64,000 nucleotides of DNA from Escherichia fergusonii ATCC 35469 (GCF_000026225.1 NC_011740.1:372001-436000), one strand, 5' to 3'; shown: positions 9,658 through 19,020, counted from the first letter of the stretch. Numbers and translations: made by a program. Notes: generated by a model from the sequence alone, not told the origin.

Positions 9658-9711
9658 TTTTTTATCTGATTGTTTTTACTATATAAATAAAATTATGCTC
9701 ATTAGTGAGCA

Positions 9712-9767
9712 GTCAAAATGACTATCAATAAAATGGTCGATATGACAATATCTATAGTCAAATTGAC
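9712..9767. promoter_or_regulatory. Three NorR enhancer boxes
   Basis: Three sites of the form GT-N7-AC are spaced at about 22 bp: GTCAAAATGAC (9712-9722), GTCGATATGAC (9736-9746) and GTCAAATTGAC (9757-9767). They lie between norR and the norV promoter, exactly where NorR hexamers are known to assemble. The last box ends 12 bp before the norR start, so it should also autoregulate norR. Confidence 0.93.
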
Positions 9768-9779
9768 AGCGAGGCAAAG

Positions 9780-11294
9780 ATGAGTTTTTCCGTTGATGTG
9801 CTGGCGAATATCGCCATCGAATTGCAGCGTGGGATTGGTCATCAGGATCGTTTTCAGCGCCTGATCACCACGTTGCGTCAGGTGCTGGAGTGCGATGCGT
9901 CTGCGTTGCTACGTTACGACTCGCGGCAGTTTATTCCGCTTGCCATCGACGGACTGGCGAAGGATGTACTCGGTAGACGCTTTGCCCTGGAAGGGCATCC
10001 GCGGCTGGAAGCGATAGCCCGCGCCGGGGACGTGGTGCGTTTTCCCGCAGACAGCGAATTGCCCGATCCCTATGACGGTTTGATTCCCGGGCAGGAGAGT
10101 CTGAAGGTTCACGCCTGCGTTGGTCTGCCGTTATTTGCCGGACAAAACCTGATCGGTGCATTGACACTCGACGGGATGCAGCCCGATCAGTTCGATGTTT
10201 TCAGCGACGAAGAGTTACGGCTGATTGCCGCGCTGGCGGCGGGAGCGTTAAGCAATGCGTTGCTGATTGAACAACTGGAAAGTCAGAATATGCTGCCGGG
10301 CGATGCCGCGCCGTTTGAAGCGCTGAAAGAGACGCAGATGATCGGCCTGTCGCCAGGCATGACGCAATTGAAAAAAGAGATTGAGATTGTGGCGGCGTCC
10401 GATCTCAACGTCCTAATCAGTGGTGAGACGGGAACGGGTAAGGAGCTGGTGGCGAAAGCGATTCATGAAGCCTCGCCACGGGCGGTGAATCCGTTAGTCT
10501 ATCTCAACTGTGCCGCACTGCCGGAAAGTGTGGCGGAAAGTGAGTTGTTCGGGCACGTGAAAGGGGCGTTTACTGGCGCTATCAGTAACCGCAGTGGGAA
10601 GTTTGAAATGGCGGATAACGGCACGCTGTTTCTGGATGAGATCGGCGAGTTGTCGTTGACATTGCAGGCCAAGCTGCTGCGCGTGTTGCAGTATGGCGAT
10701 ATTCAGCGTGTTGGCGATGACCGCAGTTTGCGGGTCGATGTGCGCGTGCTGGCGGCGACTAACCGCGACTTGCGCGAAGAGGTGCTGGCAGGGCGATTTC
10801 GTGCCGACTTGTTTCATCGCCTGAGTGTGTTTCCGCTTTTGGTGCCGCCGCTGCGTGAGCGGGGTGATGACGTCATTCTTCTGGCGGGGTATTTCTGTGA
10901 GCAGTGTCGTTTGCGGCTGGGGCTCTCCCGCGTGGTATTAAGTGCCGGGGCGCGGAATTTATTGCAACACTATAGTTTTCCGGGAAACGTGCGCGAACTG
11001 GAACATGCTATTCATCGGGCGGTAGTACTGTCGAGAGCCACTCGCAGCGGCGATGAAGTGATTCTTGAAGCGCAACATTTTGCTTTTCCTGAGGTGACGT
11101 TGCCGCCGCCAGAAGCGGCGGCGGTGCCTATCGTTAAGCAAAACCTGCGTGAAGCGACAGAAGAGTTCCAGCGTAAAACCATTCGCCAGGCACTGGCACA
11201 AAATCATCACAACTGGGCTGCCAGCGCACGGATGCTGGAAACCGACGTCGCCAACTTGCATCGGTTGGCGAAACGTCTGGGGCTGAAGGATTAA
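9780..11294 (+). CDS. norR: Nitric oxide-responsive sigma-54 activator NorR
   Basis: NorR (504 residues) senses nitric oxide through a non-haem iron in its N-terminal GAF domain (about 1-170) and then drives RNA polymerase with sigma-54 at norVW. The central AAA+ domain (about 188-425) carries Walker A GETGTGKE, the sigma-54 contact loop GAFTGA and Walker B FLDEIGEL. The C-terminal Fis-type helix-turn-helix is near 460-500. It is divergent from norVW. Its stop overlaps the convergent gutQ stop by 4 bp. Confidence 0.96.
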   Translation: MSFSVDVLANIAIELQRGIGHQDRFQRLITTLRQVLECDASALLRYDSRQFIPLAIDGLAKDVLGRRFALEGHPRLEAIARAGDVVRFPADSELPDPYDGLIPGQESLKVHACVGLPLFAGQNLIGALTLDGMQPDQFDVFSDEELRLIAALAAGALSNALLIEQLESQNMLPGDAAPFEALKETQMIGLSPGMTQLKKEIEIVAASDLNVLISGETGTGKELVAKAIHEASPRAVNPLVYLNCAALPESVAESELFGHVKGAFTGAISNRSGKFEMADNGTLFLDEIGELSLTLQAKLLRVLQYGDIQRVGDDRSLRVDVRVLAATNRDLREEVLAGRFRADLFHRLSVFPLLVPPLRERGDDVILLAGYFCEQCRLRLGLSRVVLSAGARNLLQHYSFPGNVRELEHAIHRAVVLSRATRSGDEVILEAQHFAFPEVTLPPPEAAAVPIVKQNLREATEEFQRKTIRQALAQNHHNWAASARMLETDVANLHRLAKRLGLKD

Positions 11295-12256
11295 ATAATC
11301 CCGGCCTGATAGAAATCCTGCAGGTTAATCGCGCCGACGAGTTTGCCGTTTTCATCTACCACCGGTGCGGCGGTGATTTTGCGTTTCATCAGGATCTCTT
11401 TGGCGTCGATGGCGCGACTTTGCGATAGCAACGTCGTGCCGCCTGCCGTCATCGCTTCATTAACTGGCGTGGTGAGTGCACCGCCGCCAACCAGCCAGCG
11501 ACGTAAATCCCCGTCGGTAAAGACGCCTTTCACCAGTCGTTGATCGTCGCACACGGCTACCAGTCCCAGACCGGTGCGACTGAGTTCCAGCATCGCATCC
11601 ATCACGCTGGCGGTTAACGCCACCTGCGGGATTGCGTCATCACGGCGCATCAGATGATGCACTTTGTTCAGCAAGCGAGCGCCCAGTGCCCCAGCTGGGT
11701 GGGAGCGGGCAAAATCTTCTTCATTAAATCCGCGCGCCTGCATGACCGCCATCGCCAGCGCGTCGCCCATCATCAGGGTATTGACGGTGCTGGAGGTCGG
11801 CGCAAGATGCATCGGGCAGGCTTCGCGTTCTACAGAGATATCCAGCACCGCTTTCGCCGCCAGGCCCAGCGGTGATGTCAGTTTACCGGTCATCGCCAGC
11901 AGCGCGATAGATTTGTCTTCCAGACGCGGAATAATCAGATCCAGTTCCTTTGCGCCACCGGAGTAAGAGATAAACAGCATCACATCGCGGCTTTCAATCA
12001 TCCCCAGATCGCCGTGCAGTGCTTCTGCCGGATGGACAAAAAAAGCAGGCGTGCCGGTACTGGCAAGCGTTGCGGCGATTTTCTTACCAATGTGGCCCGA
12101 TTTGCCAATTCCCGAAACCACCACTTTGCCTTCGCAGTGCAGGATGATATTGGCGGCGCGAACAAAATCATCGCCCAGACGTTCTGGTAAACGGCTTGCT
12201 TCCTGCAACTCCAGCATTAACGTCTGACGTCCCGCGTTCAGTAGTGCTTCACTCAT
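11291..12256 (-). CDS. gutQ: Arabinose 5-phosphate isomerase GutQ
   Basis: GutQ (321 residues) interconverts ribulose 5-phosphate and arabinose 5-phosphate, the precursor of KDO. The SIS sugar-isomerase domain spans about 30-180 (VSGIGKSGHIGKKIA and SYSGGAKELD) and two CBS domains follow. In K-12 it is the last gene of the srl operon and overlaps the end of srlR. Here it keeps that overlap, but the rest of the operon is missing, so its expression must depend on whatever promoter lies in the 250 bp before it. Confidence 0.95.
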   Translation of the reverse strand: MSEALLNAGRQTLMLELQEASRLPERLGDDFVRAANIILHCEGKVVVSGIGKSGHIGKKIAATLASTGTPAFFVHPAEALHGDLGMIESRDVMLFISYSGGAKELDLIIPRLEDKSIALLAMTGKLTSPLGLAAKAVLDISVEREACPMHLAPTSSTVNTLMMGDALAMAVMQARGFNEEDFARSHPAGALGARLLNKVHHLMRRDDAIPQVALTASVMDAMLELSRTGLGLVAVCDDQRLVKGVFTDGDLRRWLVGGGALTTPVNEAMTAGGTTLLSQSRAIDAKEILMKRKITAAPVVDENGKLVGAINLQDFYQAGII

Positions 12257-12269
12257 TGCTCTCTCCGGT
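12249..12269 (-). pseudogene. srlR: srlR remnant: last six codons and stop
   Basis: On the minus strand these 21 bases read Thr-Gly-Glu-Ser-Asn-Glu-stop, the C-terminus I recall for the sorbitol repressor SrlR, and the stop overlaps the gutQ start as in K-12. The codons immediately upstream (Trp-Thr-Leu) no longer match SrlR. This marks one breakpoint of a deletion that removed srlAEBD, gutM and nearly all of srlR. Confidence 0.7.
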
Positions 12270-12509
12270 TAAGGTCCATTTATTTATTCCAGCCAGGGAT
12301 TGGTAGCCAGATTGAACGCTCATTATCCAATGCCATGGCTGGTGAAACAACTGATGTGAATTTAGTTACAACATTCTTTAAGAAAAAATATGAACTGAAA
12401 GAAGATACTGGAGAGAAACAGAGCACTGAAAACAGACAACCGCTTCCTTGTGCGGCAGGGGATGCTTTACCATACTTCACCCAGGCTGAATCTGTTTAAT
12501 GGATGTCAC
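12270..12509. promoter_or_regulatory. Deletion-scar region between gutQ and mltB
   Basis: About 240 bp replace the roughly 5 kb sorbitol operon. Visible parts are a hairpin at 12289-12342 with 15-16 bp arms (CCAGCCAGGGATTGG and CCAATGCCATGGCTGG), and a CRP-like site TGTGA-ATTTAG-TTACA at 12355-12370. The srl promoter is CRP-dependent, so this may be a surviving piece of it now lying directly before gutQ. The small reading frame across it on the minus strand has no recognisable product. Confidence 0.55.
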
Positions 12510-13595
12510 ATGTTCAAGCGTCGTTATGTAGCACTACTTCCCATTTTTGTATTACTTGCCGCCTGTAGCAGCAAGCCTAAGCCAACCGAGACTCAAACGA
12601 CTACCGGAACGCCTTCTGGTGGCTTCTTGCTGGAGCCACAGCACAACGTTATGCAGATGGGCGGCGACTTCGCCAATAACCCGAATGCCCAGCAGTTCAT
12701 CGACAAAATGGTGAACAAACACGGTTTCAATCGTCAGCAGTTGCAGGAAATTCTCTCCCAGGCGAAACGTCTGGATTCGGTATTGCGGCTGATGGATAAC
12801 CAGGCACCAACCACATCGGTGAAGCCGCCATCAGGTCCGAACGGCGCATGGCTGCGTTATCGCAAAAAATTTATTACGCCGGACAACGTGCAAAACGGCG
12901 TGGTTTTCTGGAATCAGTATGAAGATGCGCTGAATCGCGCGTGGCAGGTGTATGGCGTACCGCCGGAAATTATCGTCGGGATTATCGGCGTTGAAACCCG
13001 TTGGGGGCGCGTGATGGGGAAAACCCGTATCCTCGATGCGCTGGCAACGTTGTCATTTAACTACCCACGCCGCGCGGAGTATTTCTCTGGCGAGCTGGAA
13101 ACTTTCCTGCTGATGGCGCGCGATGAGCAGGACGATCCGCTCAATCTGAAAGGTTCCTTTGCCGGGGCGATGGGCTACGGACAGTTTATGCCGTCGTCTT
13201 ACAAACAATACGCGGTAGATTTCAGCGGTGACGGGCATATCAACCTGTGGGATCCGGTTGATGCCATTGGTAGTGTGGCGAACTATTTCAAAGCGCACGG
13301 CTGGGTGAAAGGTGATCAGGTTGCGGTAATGGCAAACGGTCAGGCGCCAGGCTTGCCAAATGGCTTCAAAACCAGGTACAGCATTTCACAACTTGCCGCA
13401 GCTGGACTAACGCCACAACAGCCGCTGGGCAATCATCAGCAGGCCAGCTTACTGCGCCTGGATGTTGGCACCGGTTATCAGTACTGGTACGGTTTGCCGA
13501 ACTTCTACACTATCACCCGTTACAATCACAGCACCCATTACGCAATGGCCGTCTGGCAGTTAGGACAAGCCGTGGCACTGGCGCGCGTTCAGTAA
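12510..13595 (+). CDS. mltB: Membrane-bound lytic murein transglycosylase B
   Basis: MltB (361 residues) is an outer-membrane lipoprotein that cleaves peptidoglycan glycan strands, leaving anhydromuramic ends. A lipoprotein signal peptide ends in the lipobox LLAACSSK, with the modified cysteine at about residue 19. The transglycosylase domain holds the catalytic glutamate in GIIGVETRWGR (about 162) and the GAMGYGQFMPSS motif. The ATG at 12510 gives the signal peptide at the extreme N-terminus. The frame extends to 12450 without a ribosome site. A terminator follows the stop. Confidence 0.95.
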   Translation: MFKRRYVALLPIFVLLAACSSKPKPTETQTTTGTPSGGFLLEPQHNVMQMGGDFANNPNAQQFIDKMVNKHGFNRQQLQEILSQAKRLDSVLRLMDNQAPTTSVKPPSGPNGAWLRYRKKFITPDNVQNGVVFWNQYEDALNRAWQVYGVPPEIIVGIIGVETRWGRVMGKTRILDALATLSFNYPRRAEYFSGELETFLLMARDEQDDPLNLKGSFAGAMGYGQFMPSSYKQYAVDFSGDGHINLWDPVDAIGSVANYFKAHGWVKGDQVAVMANGQAPGLPNGFKTRYSISQLAAAGLTPQQPLGNHQQASLLRLDVGTGYQYWYGLPNFYTITRYNHSTHYAMAVWQLGQAVALARVQ

Positions 13596-13604
13596 CTCTT
13601 TGCA

Positions 13605-13633
13605 AGAGGGAGGTTAAACTTCCCTCTGTTTTC
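13605..13633 (+). terminator. Rho-independent terminator of mltB
   Basis: AGAGGGAGGTTAAACTTCCCTCT forms a stem-loop followed by GTTTTCTT, 10 bp after the mltB stop. It ends right where the convergent small gene stops. Confidence 0.85.
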
Positions 13634-13873
13634 TTACTGTTTATTCGAATGACGTAATTGCTTGATTTTTTTCGACAGCGATATCGCATATCCCAGGCAG
13701 ACAACGCCTAACGCAGCCTGACCGAAGTCGAAAGGTTCAAGGTAGCCAGAAGATAAAATTTTACATATCACTGAAACCAGTGCGCCGATGCCACCAATGA
13801 TGACCCAAATACGCATTTGCGTGGTTTGTTTAATCGCGTTTTGTGGCGTGTTATCCGTTTTCTTTGTTGCCAT
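13634..13873 (-). CDS. Small two-helix membrane protein, function unknown
   Basis: This 79-residue protein begins MATKKTDNTPQNAIKQ, with GGGAGAGAA just upstream as a ribosome site. Two hydrophobic segments are evident, about 21-42 (MRIWVIIGGIGALVSVICKI) and 49-67 (FGQAALGVVCLGYAISL), with a basic C-terminal tail (KKIKQLRHSNKQ), so both ends are probably cytoplasmic. The frame stays open upstream to 14131 but that runs antisense into pncC. I do not recall a K-12 counterpart between mltB and pncC. No function is assigned. Confidence 0.7.
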   Translation of the reverse strand: MATKKTDNTPQNAIKQTTQMRIWVIIGGIGALVSVICKILSSGYLEPFDFGQAALGVVCLGYAISLSKKIKQLRHSNKQ

Positions 13874-14055
13874 TGCTATTCTCTCCCTGTGAATACATAT
13901 CAATGTGAACGCGGCATGGTAGCGCTTTTTCTTTACCGACTGGTCGCAACAGTCTTTTTCCGGAACGCAACTCGTAAAATGAATCGCTCGTCCCCATCTT
14001 CTGCGGGAAAGTGCTATCTTGTCCGGCATATATTTTTTGACTGACTGAGGTTGTG

Positions 14056-14553
14056 ATGATTGACAGTGAACTGATGCAGTTAAGCGAACAGGTAGGGCAG
14101 GCGCTGAAAGCCCGTGGCGCAACCGTAACAACTGCCGAGTCTTGTACCGGCGGTTGGGTAGCGAAAGTGATTACCGATATTGCCGGTAGTTCCGCCTGGT
14201 TTGAACGCGGATTTGTCACCTACAGTAACGAAGCCAAAGCGCAGATGATCGGCGTACGCGAAGAGACGCTGGCGCAGCATGGCGCGGTGAGCGAACCCGT
14301 CGTGGTGGAAATGGCGATAGGCGCACTGAAAGCGGCTCGTGCTGATTATGCTGTGTCTGTCAGCGGTATCGCCGGGCCGGATGGCGGCAGTGAAGAGAAA
14401 CCTGTCGGCACTGTCTGGTTTGCTTTTGCCACTGCCCGCGGCGAAGGCATTACCCGCCGGGAATGCTTCAGCGGTGACCGTGATGCGGTGCGTCGTCAGG
14501 CTACTGCGTATGCATTGCAAACCTTGTGGCAACAATTTCTACAAAACACTTGA
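14056..14553 (+). CDS. pncC: Nicotinamide-nucleotide amidohydrolase PncC (YgaD, CinA C-terminal family)
   Basis: PncC (165 residues) deamidates nicotinamide mononucleotide to nicotinate mononucleotide in the NAD recycling pathway. The family signatures TAESCTGGWVA (with the catalytic serine) and SGIAGPDGGSEEKPVGTVW are intact. I start at the ATG at 14056, which has CTGAGG 5 bp upstream. A GTG directly before it at 14053 is in frame. recA follows after 79 bp and has its own SOS promoter. Confidence 0.94.
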   Translation: MIDSELMQLSEQVGQALKARGATVTTAESCTGGWVAKVITDIAGSSAWFERGFVTYSNEAKAQMIGVREETLAQHGAVSEPVVVEMAIGALKAARADYAVSVSGIAGPDGGSEEKPVGTVWFAFATARGEGITRRECFSGDRDAVRRQATAYALQTLWQQFLQNT

Positions 14554-14577
14554 TACTGTATGAGCATACAGTATAAT
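14550..14577 (+). promoter_or_regulatory. recA promoter with LexA (SOS) box
   Basis: The -35 TTGATA (14550-14555) and -10 TATAAT (14572-14577) are separated by 16 bp. The SOS box CTGTATGAGCATACAG (14556-14571) fills the spacer, so LexA blocks polymerase directly. This is the standard recA control region. Confidence 0.97.
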
Positions 14578-14632
14578 TGCTTCAACAGAACATATTGACT
14601 ATCCGGTATTACCCGGCATGACAGGAGTAAAA

Positions 14633-15694
14633 ATGGCTATCGACGAAAACAAACAGAAAGCGTTGGCGGCAGCACTGGGCCAGATTGAGAAACAATTTGG
14701 TAAAGGCTCCATCATGCGCCTGGGTGAAGACCGTTCCATGGATGTGGAAACCATCTCTACCGGTTCGCTTTCACTGGATATCGCGCTTGGGGCAGGTGGT
14801 CTGCCGATGGGCCGTATCGTCGAAATCTACGGACCGGAATCTTCCGGTAAAACCACGCTGACGTTACAGGTGATCGCCGCAGCCCAGCGTGAAGGTAAAA
14901 CCTGTGCGTTTATCGATGCTGAACACGCGCTGGACCCAATCTATGCACGTAAACTGGGCGTCGATATCGACAACCTGCTGTGCTCCCAGCCGGACACCGG
15001 CGAGCAGGCACTGGAAATCTGTGACGCTCTGGCGCGTTCTGGCGCAGTAGACGTTATCGTCGTTGACTCCGTGGCGGCACTGACGCCGAAAGCGGAAATC
15101 GAAGGTGAAATCGGCGACTCTCACATGGGCCTTGCGGCACGTATGATGAGCCAGGCGATGCGTAAGCTGGCGGGTAACCTGAAGCAGTCCAACACGCTGC
15201 TGATCTTCATCAACCAGATCCGTATGAAAATTGGTGTGATGTTCGGTAACCCGGAAACGACTACCGGTGGTAACGCGCTGAAATTCTACGCTTCTGTTCG
15301 TCTCGATATCCGTCGCATCGGCGCGGTGAAAGAGGGCGAAAACGTGGTGGGTAGCGAAACCCGCGTGAAAGTGGTGAAGAACAAAATTGCTGCGCCGTTT
15401 AAACAGGCTGAATTCCAGATCCTCTACGGCGAAGGTATCAACTTCTACGGCGAACTGGTTGACCTGGGCGTGAAAGAGAAGCTGATCGAGAAAGCGGGCG
15501 CGTGGTACAGCTACAAAGGTGAGAAGATCGGTCAGGGTAAAGCGAATGCGACTGCCTGGCTGAAAGACAACCCGGAAACTGCTAAAGAGATCGAGAAGAA
15601 AGTACGTGAGTTGCTGCTGAGCAACCCGAACTCAACGCCGGATTTCTCTGTAGATGACAGCGAAGGCGTAGCAGAAACTAACGAAGATTTTTAA
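14633..15694 (+). CDS. recA: Recombinase RecA
   Basis: RecA (353 residues) forms filaments on single-stranded DNA, carries out strand exchange, and triggers LexA self-cleavage. Walker A GPESSGKT is at about 67-74, Walker [11 protein letters not shown] near 140, and the acidic C-terminal tail ends [13 protein letters not shown]. The protein appears identical to K-12 RecA. The ATG at 14633 has ACAGGAG upstream. An in-frame start at 14618 is not supported. A terminator follows, through which some transcription reads into recX. Confidence 0.98.
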
Positions 15695-15712
15695 TCGTCT
15701 TGTTTGATACAC

Positions 15713-15742
15713 AAGGGTCGCATCTGCGGCCCTTTTGCTTTT
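15713..15742 (+). terminator. recA terminator (leaky, before recX)
   Basis: AAGGGTCGCATCTGCGGCCC with a T-rich tail (CTTTTTAAG) lies 18 bp after the recA stop and 20 bp before recX. In E. coli this terminator passes a few percent of transcripts to recX. Confidence 0.9.
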
Positions 15743-15761
15743 TAAGTTGTAAGGGTATGCC

Positions 15762-16262
15762 ATGACAGAATCAACATCCCGTCGCCCGGCATATGCTCGC
15801 CTGTTGGATCGTGCGGTACGCATTCTGGCGGTGCGCGATCACAGTGAGCAAGAACTGCGACGTAAACTTGCGGCACCGATCATGGGCAAAAATGGCCCGG
15901 AAGAGATTGATGCCACGGTAGAAGATTACGAGCGTGTTATTGCCTGGTGCCATGAACATGGCTATCTCGATGACAGCCGATTTGTTGCGCGCTTTATCGC
16001 CAGCCGTAGCCGCAAAGGTTATGGACCTGCGCGTATTCGTCAGGAACTGAATCAGAAAGGTATTTCCCGCGAAGCGACAGAAAAAGCGATGCGTGAATGT
16101 GACATCGACTGGTGCGCACTGGCGCGCGATCAGGCGACGCGAAAATATGGCGAACCTTTGCCAACTGTCTTTTCAGAAAAAGTTAAGATCCAGCGTTTTC
16201 TGCTCTATCGCGGCTATCTGATGGAGGATATCCAGGATATTTGGCGAAATTTTGCCGACTGA
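15762..16262 (+). CDS. recX: RecA inhibitor RecX
   Basis: RecX (166 residues) caps and disassembles RecA filaments. It is built of three-helix repeats and is rich in charged residues, and the family motif HGYLDDSRFVARFI is present at about 64-77. It follows recA by 67 bp across the terminator. Same length as in K-12. Confidence 0.96.
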   Translation: MTESTSRRPAYARLLDRAVRILAVRDHSEQELRRKLAAPIMGKNGPEEIDATVEDYERVIAWCHEHGYLDDSRFVARFIASRSRKGYGPARIRQELNQKGISREATEKAMRECDIDWCALARDQATRKYGEPLPTVFSEKVKIQRFLLYRGYLMEDIQDIWRNFAD

Positions 16263-16389
16263 ACGCATACGGTATTTTACTTCCCAGTCAAGAAAACTTA
16301 TCTTATTCCCACTTTTCAGTTACCAGCCCGGCGGTTAAGACACGCTGTAGCTGGTGGCGATATTTCGTTAGCTTGATTTCAGGATAATT

Positions 16390-19020
16390 ATGAGCAAGAG
16401 CACCGCTGAGATCCGTCAGGCGTTTCTCGACTTTTTCCATAGTAAGGGACATCAGGTAGTTGCCAGCAGCTCCCTGGTACCCCATAACGACCCAACTTTG
16501 TTGTTTACCAACGCCGGGATGAACCAGTTCAAGGATGTGTTCCTTGGGCTCGACAAGCGTAATTATTCCCGCGCTACCACTTCCCAACGCTGCGTGCGTG
16601 CGGGTGGTAAACACAACGACCTGGAAAACGTCGGTTACACCGCGCGTCACCATACCTTCTTCGAAATGCTGGGCAACTTCAGCTTCGGCGACTATTTCAA
16701 ACACGATGCTATTCAGTTTGCATGGGAACTGCTGACCAGCGAAAAATGGTTTGCCCTGCCGAAAGAGCGTCTGTGGGTTACCGTCTATGAAAGCGACGAC
16801 GAAGCCTACGAAATCTGGGAAAAAGAAGTAGGGATCCCGCGCGAACGTATTATTCGCATCGGCGATAACAAAGGTGCGCCATACGCATCTGACAACTTCT
16901 GGCAGATGGGCGACACTGGTCCGTGTGGCCCGTGCACCGAAATCTTCTACGATCACGGCGACCACATTTGGGGTGGCCCTCCGGGAAGTCCGGAAGAAGA
17001 CGGCGACCGTTACATTGAGATTTGGAACATCGTCTTCATGCAGTTCAACCGCCAGGCAGATGGCACGATGGAACCGCTGCCGAAGCCGTCTGTAGATACC
17101 GGTATGGGTCTGGAGCGTATTGCTGCGGTGCTGCAACACGTTAACTCTAACTATGACATTGACCTGTTCCGCACGCTGATCCAGGCAGTAGCAAAAGTCA
17201 CTGGCGCGACCGATCTGAGCAATAAATCGCTGCGCGTAATCGCTGACCACATTCGTTCTTGTGCGTTCCTGATCGCGGATGGCGTAATGCCGTCCAACGA
17301 AAACCGTGGTTATGTACTGCGTCGTATCATTCGTCGCGCAGTGCGTCACGGTAATATGCTCGGCGCGAAAGAAACCTTCTTCTACAAACTGGTTGGTCCG
17401 CTGATCGACGTTATGGGCTCGGCGGGTGAAGACCTGAAACGCCAGCAGGCGCAGGTTGAGCAGGTGCTGAAGACTGAAGAAGAGCAGTTTGCCCGCACTC
17501 TGGAGCGCGGTCTGGCGCTGCTGGACGAAGAGCTGGCGAAACTTTCTGGCGATACGCTGGATGGCGAAACTGCTTTCCGTCTGTATGACACCTACGGTTT
17601 CCCGGTTGACCTGACGGCTGATGTTTGTCGTGAACGCAACATCAAAGTTGACGAAGCTGGTTTTGAAGCAGCAATGGAAGAGCAGCGTCGTCGTGCGCGC
17701 GAAGCCAGCGGCTTTGGTGCCGATTACAACGCAATGATCCGTGTTGACAGCGCATCTGAGTTTAAAGGTTATGACCATCTGGAACTGAACGGCAAAGTGA
17801 CCGCGCTGTTTGTTGATGGTAAAGCGGTTGATGCCATTAATGCAGGCCAGGAAGCTGTGGTCGTGCTGGATCAAACGCCATTCTATGCGGAATCTGGCGG
17901 TCAGGTTGGCGATAAAGGCGAACTGAAAGGTGCTAACTTCTCCTTTGCGGTGGAAGATACGCAGAAATACGGCCAGGCGATTGGTCATATCGGTAAACTT
18001 GCTGCGGGTTCTCTGAAAGTGGGCGACGCGGTGCAGGCTGATGTTGATGAGGCTCGTCGCGCTCGTATTCGTCTGAATCACTCCGCAACGCACCTGATGC
18101 ACGCTGCGCTGCGCAAGGTTCTGGGTACTCATGTATCGCAGAAAGGTTCACTGGTTAACGACAAAGTGCTGCGCTTCGACTTTTCACACAACGAAGCGAT
18201 GAAACCAGAAGAGATTCGAGCAGTCGAAGACCTGGTGAACGCGCAGATTCGCCGTAACTTGCCGATCGAAACCAACATCATGGATCTCGAAGCGGCGAAA
18301 GCGAAAGGTGCGATGGCGCTGTTTGGCGAGAAGTATGATGAGCGCGTACGCGTGCTGAGCATGGGCGATTTCTCCACCGAGCTGTGTGGCGGTACTCACG
18401 CCAGCCGCACCGGTGATATTGGTCTGTTCCGCATCATCTCTGAATCGGGTACTGCTGCAGGCGTTCGTCGTATCGAAGCGGTAACCGGAGAAGGCGCTAT
18501 CGCCACCGTTCATGCAGACAGCGATCGCTTAAGCGAAGTCGCACATCTGCTGAAAGGCGATAGCAATAATCTGGCTGATAAAGTGCGTTCAGTACTGGAA
18601 CGTACGCGTCAGCTGGAAAAAGAGTTACAACAGCTTAAAGAACAGGCTGCCGCACAGGAGAGTGCAAATCTTTCCAGTAAGGCAATTGATGTTAATGGTG
18701 TTAAGCTGTTGGTTAGCGAGCTTAGCGGTGTTGAGCCGAAGATGTTGCGTACCATGGTTGACGATTTAAAAAATCAGCTGGGGTCGACAATTATCGTGCT
18801 GGCAACGGTAGCCGAAGGTAAGGTTTCTCTGATTGCAGGCGTATCTAAGGACGTCACAGATCGTGTGAAAGCAGGGGAACTGATTGGTATGGTCGCTCAG
18901 CAGGTGGGTGGCAAGGGTGGTGGACGTCCTGACATGGCGCAAGCCGGTGGTACGGATGCTGCGGCCTTACCTGCAGCGTTAGCCAGTGTGAAAGGCTGGG
19001 TCAGCGCGAAATTGCAATAA
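16390..19020 (+). CDS. alaS: Alanyl-tRNA synthetase
   Basis: AlaS (876 residues) charges tRNA-Ala, edits mischarged Ser and Gly, and represses its own gene. The class II catalytic core covers about 1-460 (motif 1 at the N-terminus, RHHTFFEMLGNFSFGDYF motif 2). The editing domain carries the zinc motifs HSATHLMHAAL and CGGTHASRTGD. The C-terminal oligomerisation domain ends with the glycine-rich GGKGGGRPDMAQAGG stretch. A long antisense frame across the first half is a codon-bias shadow. Confidence 0.98.
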   Translation: MSKSTAEIRQAFLDFFHSKGHQVVASSSLVPHNDPTLLFTNAGMNQFKDVFLGLDKRNYSRATTSQRCVRAGGKHNDLENVGYTARHHTFFEMLGNFSFGDYFKHDAIQFAWELLTSEKWFALPKERLWVTVYESDDEAYEIWEKEVGIPRERIIRIGDNKGAPYASDNFWQMGDTGPCGPCTEIFYDHGDHIWGGPPGSPEEDGDRYIEIWNIVFMQFNRQADGTMEPLPKPSVDTGMGLERIAAVLQHVNSNYDIDLFRTLIQAVAKVTGATDLSNKSLRVIADHIRSCAFLIADGVMPSNENRGYVLRRIIRRAVRHGNMLGAKETFFYKLVGPLIDVMGSAGEDLKRQQAQVEQVLKTEEEQFARTLERGLALLDEELAKLSGDTLDGETAFRLYDTYGFPVDLTADVCRERNIKVDEAGFEAAMEEQRRRAREASGFGADYNAMIRVDSASEFKGYDHLELNGKVTALFVDGKAVDAINAGQEAVVVLDQTPFYAESGGQVGDKGELKGANFSFAVEDTQKYGQAIGHIGKLAAGSLKVGDAVQADVDEARRARIRLNHSATHLMHAALRKVLGTHVSQKGSLVNDKVLRFDFSHNEAMKPEEIRAVEDLVNAQIRRNLPIETNIMDLEAAKAKGAMALFGEKYDERVRVLSMGDFSTELCGGTHASRTGDIGLFRIISESGTAAGVRRIEAVTGEGAIATVHADSDRLSEVAHLLKGDSNNLADKVRSVLERTRQLEKELQQLKEQAAAQESANLSSKAIDVNGVKLLVSELSGVEPKMLRTMVDDLKNQLGSTIIVLATVAEGKVSLIAGVSKDVTDRVKAGELIGMVAQQVGGKGGGRPDMAQAGGTDAAALPAALASVKGWVSAKLQ

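Noticed and set aside
16303..18132. 609-codon open frame antisense to alaS
   Set aside because: It lies wholly opposite alaS, has no ribosome site and its product has low-complexity composition typical of reverse-strand reading of a highly biased gene.
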